Shown: in pieces, positions 23,685 to 33,739 of the stretch
Layout: every line of letters starts with the position of its first letter
Numbering within the stretch: the stretch's first letter is position 1
Source of the DNA: Oscillospiraceae bacterium
GTDB taxonomy: Bacteria; Bacillota; Clostridia; Oscillospirales; Oscillospiraceae
Direction: 5' to 3'
Assembly (NCBI GenBank): GCA_009778485.1
Contig: WRJQ01000007.1
Span: forward strand, 1-50,445
Length of the DNA stretch: 50,445 nucleotides
Program-made: the position numbers and the translations under genes
Notes under the pieces: model-generated
The model's input: the letters and a program-made list of their open reading frames with translations, nothing else
What the model was told of the DNA's origin: nothing
Databases searched by the model: none

Positions 23685-24356
23685 TCAGGCTGCAAAGGCT
23701 CCTAGACGCGTTACTGCAAGCTGGGCGACGAGGCCCGTGATGACGCCCGTGATGACGCTCACGGCGATAAGCAGCGGCAGCAGCAGCGCGATGGACGGCG
23801 TGCCCGTCACAAGCATAGCCGCCAGGATCTGCCCGACATTGTGGAATATCGCGCCGGCGACCCCGCAGACCCAAATCTGCCTCACAGTCACGATGCGCCT
23901 GAAAAGAGCCTGCGCCGCGAAAGCGAGCAGGCCGCCTGACAGGCTGTAGAGAAACGCCGTGAACCTCCCGGTGAACACAGCCCCGAGTATTATCCGGCCA
24001 ATGAGGATCATCAAAGCGTCCGCCGCTGTCAAGTCGACACTACCCGCTGCCAGCGTGCGATCCTGCATTTGCGATCCTGGCGCGCGTTCTTCATGTGCGC
24101 TCGTCTTGCCCTTTGTGCCGATGGAGCCGTGCGGCGCGGGGGAACGCTTGCGATCGCCCTCTCCTACAGCGGAGCGTAAGCGCTCCTTTCTTGCCCTGCC
24201 CAGGAAAAGCGCGAAAAGGGTGACTATATTCGCGAGCCCGAGCTTTGCGCCTTGAACCGGCGCGGGCAGGGGGATTTGCGCCTCGACGATGAAGATTATC
24301 AGCGCAATGGCTGTAAGCGCAGCCATAAGCGCCAGCTTTCGGACAGGAAAACGCAT
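23685..24356 (-). CDS. Gx transporter family membrane protein (HepS_I-like) with internal hydrophilic insertion
   Basis: 223 residues. The N-terminus (LALMAALTAIALIIFIVEAQ, GAKLGLANIVTLFALFLG) and C-terminal half (RIILGAVFTGRFTAFLYSLS, GAIFHNVGQILAA) match the Gx transporter/heptaprenyl-diphosphate-synthase-component-I family of small membrane proteins. Between residues about 53 and 108 is a charged, low-similarity insertion (RARKERLRSAVGEGDRKR... to AAGSVDL) where relatives have only a short loop. The gene follows the NusG-II gene by 17 bases. This pair is commonly found near flavin- or quinone-linked electron-transfer genes; no such partner is in the window, so function remains inferred. 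Confidence 0.82.
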   Translation of the reverse strand: MRFPVRKLALMAALTAIALIIFIVEAQIPLPAPVQGAKLGLANIVTLFALFLGRARKERLRSAVGEGDRKRSPAPHGSIGTKGKTSAHEERAPGSQMQDRTLAAGSVDLTAADALMILIGRIILGAVFTGRFTAFLYSLSGGLLAFAAQALFRRIVTVRQIWVCGVAGAIFHNVGQILAAMLVTGTPSIALLLPLLIAVSVITGVITGLVAQLAVTRLGAFAA

Positions 24357-24373
24357 GTCCGGCGCCCGCAGCG

Positions 24374-24757
24374 CTAGCCGACGACAGCGTCGACTTCGGA
24401 CGCCGCCGGTGCGCTGCCCGAGCTCAGCTCAATGACAAGCTCGTGCGGAAGGCATACAAGCGGCGCCCCGCCGCCGCCGACCCAGCCCTGGTAAATGCAC
24501 TGGCCATCCGGGCAATCGGACTGCGCGATGCAGATGCGCCCTTTGTCGACGAGGATGTGATTGCTGCCGGTCTCGCACTCGACGGTGAAGCCGTAAGGCT
24601 CCGCAACATCAGTCAAGTCTATCGTCCGGATTAGCTCGCCTTTTTGGTAGACAAGCGCTGTGTCTGCCGGTGAGTTGCCGAACACGAGGAGCACGACGAT
24701 AGCTATCACGAACACGCCCACAGTATTGAGAATCCAATATCTCGTTTTCATATCCAT
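24374..24757 (-). CDS. NusG domain II-containing membrane-anchored protein
   Basis: 127 residues. One N-terminal membrane span (WILNTVGVFVIAIVVLLVFG) and an extracytoplasmic NusG-domain-II-like fold with the typical strand pattern (ALVYQKGELIRTIDLTDV, GSNHILVDKGRICIAQSDCP, CLPHELVIEL). Two Cys in SDCPDGQC are characteristic of this family. ATG 24757 has GAGG 8 bases upstream. It is paired with the Gx transporter gene immediately downstream. The family is often placed in electron-transfer loci, but no biochemical role can be read here. Confidence 0.88.
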   Translation of the reverse strand: MDMKTRYWILNTVGVFVIAIVVLLVFGNSPADTALVYQKGELIRTIDLTDVAEPYGFTVECETGSNHILVDKGRICIAQSDCPDGQCIYQGWVGGGGAPLVCLPHELVIELSSGSAPAASEVDAVVG

Positions 24758-24808
24758 AGTATACGCCTCGGGCAGCCGCCCTGTAAAGCGGAAAAAGCAA
24801 AAACCACG

Positions 24809-24837
24809 TTGCCGTTGGCGAAGCTTTGTGGTAGAAT
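24809..24837 (+). promoter_or_regulatory. Promoter of the CheX-like gene, extended -10
   Basis: TTGCCG (24809-24814), 17 bases, TAGAAT (24832-24837) with TGG in front. It is followed at once by the structured leader. Confidence 0.6.
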
Positions 24838-24945
24838 GGCTGCTAGCAACCATTCTACGTGATTTGGGCCGTGGCGCGGGACGCGCCACATGGCAAATTC
24901 TACCTTTCGCAGCGAAAGGCAGAATGGTTGCAAACAGCCAACAAA
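24828..24945 (+). repeat. Structured leader element, copy 2 (5' leader of the CheX-like gene)
   Basis: Hairpins GTAGAATGG...CCATTCTAC (24832-24858), GTGGCGCG-GGA-CGCGCCAC, and CCTTTCG...CGAAAGG. The 32 bases at 24868-24899 are identical to copy 1 upstream of capA. Both copies start at the -10 box and lie in the transcribed leader. Confidence 0.85.
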
Positions 24946-24971
24946 GCATATATCAAGGAGGCGTGCACTAC

Positions 24972-25856
24972 GTGTTCAACAGGATGTTTCTTGAGCGCCT
25001 TGAGGAGCAAGGCCATTTAAACCCGCAGCAAGTCGCCGACGCGCTGGCGACGCAAAGGAGCACAAAAGTCAGACTCGGCACCCTAGCGATCGAAGCGCAC
25101 ATGATGACCGAGGAACAAGCCGAGACTATCAACAGGCAGCAGGCGGCGCAGAACGCGCACTTCGGCGAACTCGCGGTCAAGAACAAGTTCCTGTCCCAGG
25201 CGCAGCTCGCCTATCTCCTTGACATACAGCCGCGCGAGCACGTAGTCCTGAAACAGATATTGCACGACAAGCAATACATGCAGGCCGAAGCGGTCGAAGC
25301 GGAACTTGCCGCGTACAGGCAGGAGCTTGCCCTGAGCGACCGGGACTTCGAGCGCCTGCTCGACAACCACGTCAACACCTATGTCTCGAAGATAGCCGCG
25401 ATAGACGGCTGGGAGAATCCTATACTGACGGTATACGCCAGGATTTTCCTCACGACAGTAATAAGGCTCGTCGATAAAGACATCGCGATAAGAAGAGCCT
25501 CATCAGTTACTGACGGCAGCATGCCTTATGCAATCTCCATCAGCCTCAAGGGCGACGCGACTAACGCGCTCGTCTTCTCCGCCGGGGATGTAGGCGGCGC
25601 GATCGAGTTTGCGGGGAAGTTCGCCGAGGGGTTCATGGGCACAACCATCGACGCCACGGACGAGATAGCGCGTGACGCGATGAAAGAGTTCCTCAACTGC
25701 GTCGGGGGGCTCTTCACGACGGAGCTTACGAGCAAGACTCACCTGAGCCTCGACATCGAAGTGCCGCAGTTCAGCGACAATTTCGCCGTGGAGAGCGAGG
25801 TTATCGCATTGCCGTTTTCCTGCCTGACAGGCGACTTCACGATTTTCATACATTGA
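24972..25856 (+). CDS. CheX-like phosphatase-fold protein with N-terminal repeat domain
   Basis: 294 residues from GTG 24972, placed 10 bases after AAGGAGG; ATG 24984 is an alternative. The N-terminal ~130 residues contain two copies of a helical pattern ending LGTLAIEAHMMTEEQAETIN and FGELAVKNKFLSQAQLAYLL, like the N-terminal domains of type II secretion ATPases. The C-terminal ~150 residues resemble CheX/CheC: AISISLKGDATNALVFSAG and DAMKEFLNCVGGLF, the latter containing the E-x2-N catalytic pattern of CheX-type CheY-P phosphatases. No chemotaxis genes are nearby, so the target receiver is unknown; the membrane receiver at 2644 is a speculative candidate. Confidence 0.75.
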   Translation: MFNRMFLERLEEQGHLNPQQVADALATQRSTKVRLGTLAIEAHMMTEEQAETINRQQAAQNAHFGELAVKNKFLSQAQLAYLLDIQPREHVVLKQILHDKQYMQAEAVEAELAAYRQELALSDRDFERLLDNHVNTYVSKIAAIDGWENPILTVYARIFLTTVIRLVDKDIAIRRASSVTDGSMPYAISISLKGDATNALVFSAGDVGGAIEFAGKFAEGFMGTTIDATDEIARDAMKEFLNCVGGLFTTELTSKTHLSLDIEVPQFSDNFAVESEVIALPFSCLTGDFTIFIH

Positions 25857-25871
25857 CATTACGAAAAGACC

Positions 25872-25900
25872 GCGCCCGCCCCTCACTCAGGGGCGGGCGC
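25872..25900. terminator. Bidirectional terminator between convergent genes
   Basis: GCGCCCGCCCCT and AGGGGCGGGCGC form a perfect 12-bp stem with loop CACTC. On the minus strand GGTCTTTTCG follows, fitting termination of the molybdopterin hydroxylase gene. Confidence 0.85.
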
Positions 25901-25914
25901 TGCTGTATTGTCTA

Positions 25915-25939
25915 TAGGGGAGCGCGAATCGAACTCAAT
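25915..25939 (-). repeat. tRNA 3'-end-like fragment, family 1
   Basis: On the minus strand ATTGAGTTCGATTCGCGCTC followed by CCCTA. It is a near relative of 17704-17728, with no complete tRNA around it. Confidence 0.4.
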
Positions 25940-25966
25940 GCAGTTATAGCTATGCGGATTTCATCC

Positions 25967-28297
25967 CTACTTCGACTCCAGAGCTTTGAGGACATTGGCG
26001 GGCGTCGCGGGCAGGTCTACCCAGACGCCGATGGCGTTGTGGATAGCGATGATGGCCAGATGGGTGTTCGCCAGCGAATGGCTGATGCCGGAAGCGCCGT
26101 AAACCGCGTTGCCGGCGCGCGTCTCCAGGAAAGTTTTCTCCACAGGAGGCACATCGAGCATCGTCGGCTTCTTGTACTCGATCATGTTGTTATTGAGCTT
26201 GACCCCCGTGCGCTCGTCGAAGATATACTCCTCGAGCAACTGGCAGCCCTGGCTGAAATACATGACCTGGTCGATCTGGCTCTCCAGCGACGTCGGACGC
26301 AAAACCTTGCCGACATCGGCAACGACGCTGAAACGCAGCACCTCGACCTCGCCTGTCTCCGTATCGACGGCGACCTCGCAGAAAGCAGTATTCATGGTGT
26401 CGAGCTTCTTGCCGAAATAGCTCCAGATAGCAGTCGGCGGCCGGCCTGTATACGTCGCGACGACGTACTGGGTGACGGCCTGCTCGACCGGAAGCCCGAC
26501 GGACGGGTCGCTCTTCAAGAAGATTCTGCCGCCATCGTAATCCAGCTCGTCGGCCTTGTGCCCCTTGAGCGGGTTCTCGCCCTGCCACGACATCGGGCCC
26601 TTCATCGCAGGCGGGAACGGCGTCTCCGCCTCTCTCGCCGCAGCCTCGATGACGAGCTTCTTAAACTCGTGCACGCACTCCTTCATAGCCCAAGCCGAAG
26701 CAGTGCTGCCATCCGAGCCGCCCCCGACGGGCGTGAACGCCTCCCTGTAGTCAAACTCGACCTCGACGTCGTCATAGCCGATCCCGAGTTCTTCCGCTAT
26801 GACCATGACGTTGCACTCGACAGCGAAAATACCGGTGACCGGCCCCTGCGTCGGCAGGAACACTTTGCCTTTGCGCAGCTCGAGCTTGCACTCATAACCG
26901 GATACCGCGTGGCGCGGGCTCTGCTGGAAGCGGAACGAGGAGCCGTGGTAGCGCCCGTCGGGCAGCTTCTTGGCGCCGCTGGGGTGCGAGCTCCATTTCA
27001 TATCGCTTCTGCCCGTCTCAAGGCACTCCTCGAAACTGGGCACAGGGTTCCTGTCGTCCTGGGAGTCAGGGCCGTGGATATTCAGCTTCGCGATATCCAT
27101 AGGATCCTTGCCGAGCTTCTCTGCGACCAGGTAGATCGCCATAGTGCCCGAGTCCCAGTTGAAGGGGCAGTGCTGCCCGCTCAGGAACATCCTTCCCCGG
27201 TTTGAATCGACGATGTCCATCCTTTGGCGGATATTGACGCACTTCAGGAAAGGGTAAGGCCCGTATGCCTGGTCGCCCGAAGTGGCGAACATGACAGTCC
27301 CGTGAATGCCGCCGTCCGCGACCGAATAGTCGTCGATGGCGGTGATTTCGCCCTCGTCGGTGTAGCCGATTTTTACGTACATATATCTCTGGTTCATCAG
27401 GAAGTCGAAGGTCTCCTCGCGCGTCTCGGTGCACCTGACCGGACGCCCCGTGCGCCTTGCCAGCAGGGGGGTAATCTCCTGAGACCTACGCATGCCCCAG
27501 TCGCAGTACTTCCCGCCCTGGAAAAGCCCCTCCTGAACAGTCTGCTCGATGGGGATCTTGTACATTGGGAGGATATTCGCCAGGCGCTGAACCGCGCCTT
27601 CGATGTGCAGGATCTCCTCGTCGCGGTACGGCTCGTGCGTCCACCACGCGACGGACGCCGCAGGGTTCGGCATATGCGACGCGAAGCTTGGCAGCATGAG
27701 CTGGAACTCGAGGGTATTCGGCGCCTCGCCCATAGCCTTGTCGACGTCGCCGTCGATCTTCTCGGCGTAAGTAACGTTGCCGTGCCTCTTGTCGTCCACG
27801 GGGCCCCTCATGCCGAACGCGGGGTATAGCTTGTCTTTCGGGCGGACGGTCGGGGAATCCGGCTCCATGCCTTTTAGGATGTCGACGACATGCGGCAGCA
27901 CTTCCCACTCGACGTCCAGGAGCTCAAGAGCCTCCTCGCAGATGTCCTCGTCCTCCGCGACCACAATCACGGCTACTTCGACGCCTTCTTTGTCCGCGTA
28001 GTCGTCGAGCCACGGCCTGCCCTGCGGCCTGAGGCTTTTGATGTCTTCATCTTCCCAGGTGACGATGTCGACGACGCCCGGGAGCGCCAGTGCCTTCGAC
28101 GTGTCCACGCTGAGCACCCGCGCGTTGCCGTAGGGGCTGCGCAGGAACTTCGCGTGGAGCATGTCCGGCAAGACATAGTCGACTCCATACTTCGCGAGCC
28201 CCGTCGCAAGGGCCCTGGACACCTTGCCGGGCAGGTTGTGCTGACCGACGACTTTGAAGTCCTCTCTTAAACCGTTGACGCCTGCATAATCGGGCAT
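25967..28297 (-). CDS. Xanthine dehydrogenase/aldehyde oxidase-family molybdopterin-binding large subunit, active-site Glu absent
   Basis: 776 residues; ATG 28297 with GAGGGG upstream. The N-terminal a/b hammerhead domain (GVDYVLPDMLHAKFLRSPYGNA) precedes the molybdopterin-binding domains (LFQGGKYCDWG, LARRTGRPVRCTETREETF, FTPVGGGSDGS). Family members hydroxylate purines, aldehydes or related carbons with Mo-pterin. The C-terminal motif that normally ends G-x-G-E and supplies the catalytic base reads YGASGISHS, so Glu is missing. The 2Fe-2S and FAD subunits that normally accompany this subunit are absent from both flanks. It may partner with subunits elsewhere, or have changed chemistry. It ends against a strong terminator. 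Confidence 0.88.
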   Translation of the reverse strand: MPDYAGVNGLREDFKVVGQHNLPGKVSRALATGLAKYGVDYVLPDMLHAKFLRSPYGNARVLSVDTSKALALPGVVDIVTWEDEDIKSLRPQGRPWLDDYADKEGVEVAVIVVAEDEDICEEALELLDVEWEVLPHVVDILKGMEPDSPTVRPKDKLYPAFGMRGPVDDKRHGNVTYAEKIDGDVDKAMGEAPNTLEFQLMLPSFASHMPNPAASVAWWTHEPYRDEEILHIEGAVQRLANILPMYKIPIEQTVQEGLFQGGKYCDWGMRRSQEITPLLARRTGRPVRCTETREETFDFLMNQRYMYVKIGYTDEGEITAIDDYSVADGGIHGTVMFATSGDQAYGPYPFLKCVNIRQRMDIVDSNRGRMFLSGQHCPFNWDSGTMAIYLVAEKLGKDPMDIAKLNIHGPDSQDDRNPVPSFEECLETGRSDMKWSSHPSGAKKLPDGRYHGSSFRFQQSPRHAVSGYECKLELRKGKVFLPTQGPVTGIFAVECNVMVIAEELGIGYDDVEVEFDYREAFTPVGGGSDGSTASAWAMKECVHEFKKLVIEAAAREAETPFPPAMKGPMSWQGENPLKGHKADELDYDGGRIFLKSDPSVGLPVEQAVTQYVVATYTGRPPTAIWSYFGKKLDTMNTAFCEVAVDTETGEVEVLRFSVVADVGKVLRPTSLESQIDQVMYFSQGCQLLEEYIFDERTGVKLNNNMIEYKKPTMLDVPPVEKTFLETRAGNAVYGASGISHSLANTHLAIIAIHNAIGVWVDLPATPANVLKALESK

Positions 28298-28523
28298 TTA
28301 ATGCACCCCTCTCCTTTATACTGTTGTTCACGTTATAGTTGCTGGTTTCAGCAGTCATACCCACATAGTATCTTTATTACATCATTGATCCTCAGGTCGT
28401 TTAGCAAGGTATAATCGGTAGTCTCATGCATGTGGATTGCAATATTATCAACGAGGAAGGGCGCATACCGGAAGAATGCAACACACGCCGCTCCCGGAGA
28501 GAGCTGTGTTACCCTACGCAAAA

Positions 28524-30653
28524 CTAACCGTATGTGTTCCCGAATTGCCTCATTGCGGGCAGGATCACGCGGGCGATGATGGCCGCTGCCTGCGCCCGGA
28601 TAATGTTTGTATCCGGCGCGAACGTGCCGGCTGAATCGTTGCCTGTGAGTACGCCTGCCTCGTAGAGCATTACTATCTCATCGCGGTATAGCGTGCTCGC
28701 GCCAACGTCGGGCAGGGAGTTCACCGCGTTGACCGCCTCAAACTCCGCTTCGGGCAAAGAGCGCGAGAAGATGTATGCCATCTCGGCGCGCGTGGCGGGC
28801 CTCTCGTAGCCTCCCGCGAACATGCCGTCCTCGATGATCCCGTTTTCAATGGCGTACCTGACGAACCCGTCGTACCAGAGTTCGCCCTCTTCAAGCGTCA
28901 GTTCATTCTTGAAGTATATGACATGCACACGCACAGCAATCGTTATTGCTTCGGACAGCTTGATGTCGCCGGTCGGGTTGAAGATGCCGGCGCCGGCGCC
29001 CTGCATGAGCCCGTACTCGTACGCTCCGGCTATGGACTTCTGGTTGTTGAACCCGTACCACTGGCTCTCGTCCACGTCCGTGAACATGCCGGGGGTATAC
29101 AACCAAGTGGCGATGAAGTTTGCCATAGAACCAGCAGCCACTATGCCCGGCATCGTAGCGGTGGCTTCGTTTGAGTAATCCGAGTACTCGTCGGTGACGG
29201 CAGAGTAGACGCGCAGCCTGTAAACGTATGTCTTGCCGCCTTTCGCTGATTCGTCAACCCACGTCGACACATCAGCGGCCAAGGCCGCGCATTCGATAAA
29301 GTCCCCGTCGCCTTCTTTGCGCTCGATGAAGATTTGGTCGTCCGCGTGCGTAGAGCTAAAAGTATTCAGCCACTTCATCTTAACGCCGCTATCGCCCGGC
29401 GACACGCCGAAGTCGGTGGGTGCGGATGGAGTGGTGATGTTCTGAGGATGGAAGATAAAACTCTCGCCGTCCCATGACGAAAAACCGTAGACAGCGCTTT
29501 CGTTTGGTATAGAGTTGCCGGAACAGTCAACGAGTATTAGGTTCGAGAGCCCTGTCAAGTTCAGGCTCGTCAGCAGGTTATCGGAACACTGCAGTTGCTT
29601 TAAAGTAAGCGGCAGCTCCGGCAGCGACGTCAGCTTGTTATTGCTGCAAAAAAGCTCGATCAGGCTTGACGGAAGCGCAGGCAGAGAATCTATCAGGTTG
29701 TCGGAGCATATCAAATACCTTAATGCATGCGGCAGCTCCGGCAGCGACGTCAGCTCGTTGCCGACGCACGTAAGCGAACGCAAAGAGGATGGCAGCGTTG
29801 GCAACGCTGTCAACCGGTTATTCGAGCAATCAAGCTCCCCGAGCCCGGCCGGCAACTCCGGCAGCGCGGTCAACCGGTTGCCGGAACAGTTAACGAACTC
29901 TAGGTCCGGGAACCCTGTCCAGTTCAGGCTCGTCAGCAGGTTATCGGAACAATCGAGATAGTACATAGAATCCACGAAGCCCGGCAGCGACTCAAGCTTG
30001 TTATTGCCGCAGGCAAGCTCGTACAGGCCCGGCGGCAGTGCAGGCAGACTCTCAATCAGGTTATCGGAGCATATCAAATACCTTAATGCATGCGGCAGCT
30101 CCGGCAGCGACGTCAGCTCGTTGCCGTCGCACCAAAGCATAAGCAAAGAGGCCGGCAGCGGCGGCAACGCTGTCAACCGGTTATTCGTGCAATCAAACTC
30201 CTTGAGCCCGGCCGGCAACGCCGGCGGCAACGTCAGTTCGTTGTTGGGACATATTAGATAATCCAAACCGGCCGGCAGCGGCGCGAGCCACGTCAGTTTG
30301 TTGCCCCCGCACCACAGACCGGTCAGCGAAGCCGGTAGCTGCGGTATCGACCCAAGCAGATTGTCCTCGCAATCCAGAGTCTGTAAGCTGGTGAAGTACT
30401 CAATGCCGGATAAGGACACTATCTCCTTGCTGTTTGCATAGAGCCCAAGCAACGGCGCAACGTCTGTATCGTATATCGCCGCCGGGCTGGTCTTACCTAT
30501 CATGCTGTAAACTACAGCGCGGAACTTATGGTCGGTAAACTTTGAGGTGATGTCTACGGGTGCCGCTTTCGCAGGCGCAGCAGTCCATGTCAGGCACGAG
30601 GCCATAAGCAAGACAGCAAGCACCGGAGATATACATTTTCTAAATACGCGCAT
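28524..30653 (-). CDS. Leucine-rich-repeat, fibronectin-III-like and SLH surface protein
   Basis: 709 residues; ATG 30653 with AAAGGAG upstream. Signal peptide (VLAVLLMASCLTWTAAPAKA). Residues about 75-375 are LRRs of the short bacterial type, with the unit L-P-x-L-P-x2-L-x2-L-x-C-x2-N-x-L-T-S; the Cys is nearly invariant. Residues about 390-480 resemble fibronectin III (YVYRLRVYSAVTDEYSDYSN). The C-terminus has three SLH repeats (FNPTGDIKLSEAITIAVRVH, RPATRAEMAYIFSRSLP, IIRAQAAAIIARVI) that would hold it on the wall. It looks like a surface receptor or adhesin for proteins or glycans. Two blocks of LRR DNA are nearly identical (near 29697-29760 and 30052-30125), implying recent internal duplication. 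Confidence 0.9.
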   Translation of the reverse strand: MRVFRKCISPVLAVLLMASCLTWTAAPAKAAPVDITSKFTDHKFRAVVYSMIGKTSPAAIYDTDVAPLLGLYANSKEIVSLSGIEYFTSLQTLDCEDNLLGSIPQLPASLTGLWCGGNKLTWLAPLPAGLDYLICPNNELTLPPALPAGLKEFDCTNNRLTALPPLPASLLMLWCDGNELTSLPELPHALRYLICSDNLIESLPALPPGLYELACGNNKLESLPGFVDSMYYLDCSDNLLTSLNWTGFPDLEFVNCSGNRLTALPELPAGLGELDCSNNRLTALPTLPSSLRSLTCVGNELTSLPELPHALRYLICSDNLIDSLPALPSSLIELFCSNNKLTSLPELPLTLKQLQCSDNLLTSLNLTGLSNLILVDCSGNSIPNESAVYGFSSWDGESFIFHPQNITTPSAPTDFGVSPGDSGVKMKWLNTFSSTHADDQIFIERKEGDGDFIECAALAADVSTWVDESAKGGKTYVYRLRVYSAVTDEYSDYSNEATATMPGIVAAGSMANFIATWLYTPGMFTDVDESQWYGFNNQKSIAGAYEYGLMQGAGAGIFNPTGDIKLSEAITIAVRVHVIYFKNELTLEEGELWYDGFVRYAIENGIIEDGMFAGGYERPATRAEMAYIFSRSLPEAEFEAVNAVNSLPDVGASTLYRDEIVMLYEAGVLTGNDSAGTFAPDTNIIRAQAAAIIARVILPAMRQFGNTYG

Positions 30654-30679
30654 ACGATCAGCTCCTTTGTCTATCAGGT

Positions 30680-30688
30680 ACTATAGCA
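30680..30688 (-). promoter_or_regulatory. Extended -10 of the LRR gene
   Basis: On the minus strand TGCTATAGT, 27 bases before the ATG; the -35 is weak, as often with extended -10 boxes. Confidence 0.45.
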
Positions 30689-30726
30689 CAAAAAACGCAA
30701 AAAGTACAGAAATCAGCAGAGAACTA

Positions 30727-30760
30727 TTACACCTGAAGAACGTGTGTTTTTCAGGTGTAA
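30727..30760. terminator. 11-bp perfect inverted repeat downstream of uvrA
   Basis: TTACACCTGAA, 12-base loop, TTCAGGTGTAA. It lies 25 bases past the uvrA stop and about 40 bases upstream of the LRR promoter, so it may terminate uvrA or act as an operator. Confidence 0.45.
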
Positions 30761-30784
30761 CGTTTTTGATAAGCTGCGCGCTTA

Positions 30785-33619
<2,835 letters not shown>

Positions 33620-33686
33620 CTATCCTTTTTAAATGAATGTCAATAGGCAGGTGAATGCTGTGAGTTGACATTGTAAACGCGACCAC

Positions 33687-33739
33687 AACTCCTAACTACT
33701 AACTCCTAACTATTAACTCCTAACTATTAACTCCTAAGG
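33687..33739. repeat. 14-bp tandem repeat between PBP2 and uvrA
   Basis: AACTCCTAACTATT in three full copies (the first has ACTACT) and a partial fourth that overlaps the PBP2 stop codon. Confidence 0.9.

Noticed and set aside
22801-23949. 382-codon plus-strand frame over the RdhA-like gene
   Set aside because: Antisense shadow of a gene with clear iron-sulfur motifs and a strong ribosome site.
25853-27205. 450-codon plus-strand frame over the molybdopterin hydroxylase
   Set aside because: Antisense shadow caused by GC-rich third positions; it overlaps a strong terminator at its start.
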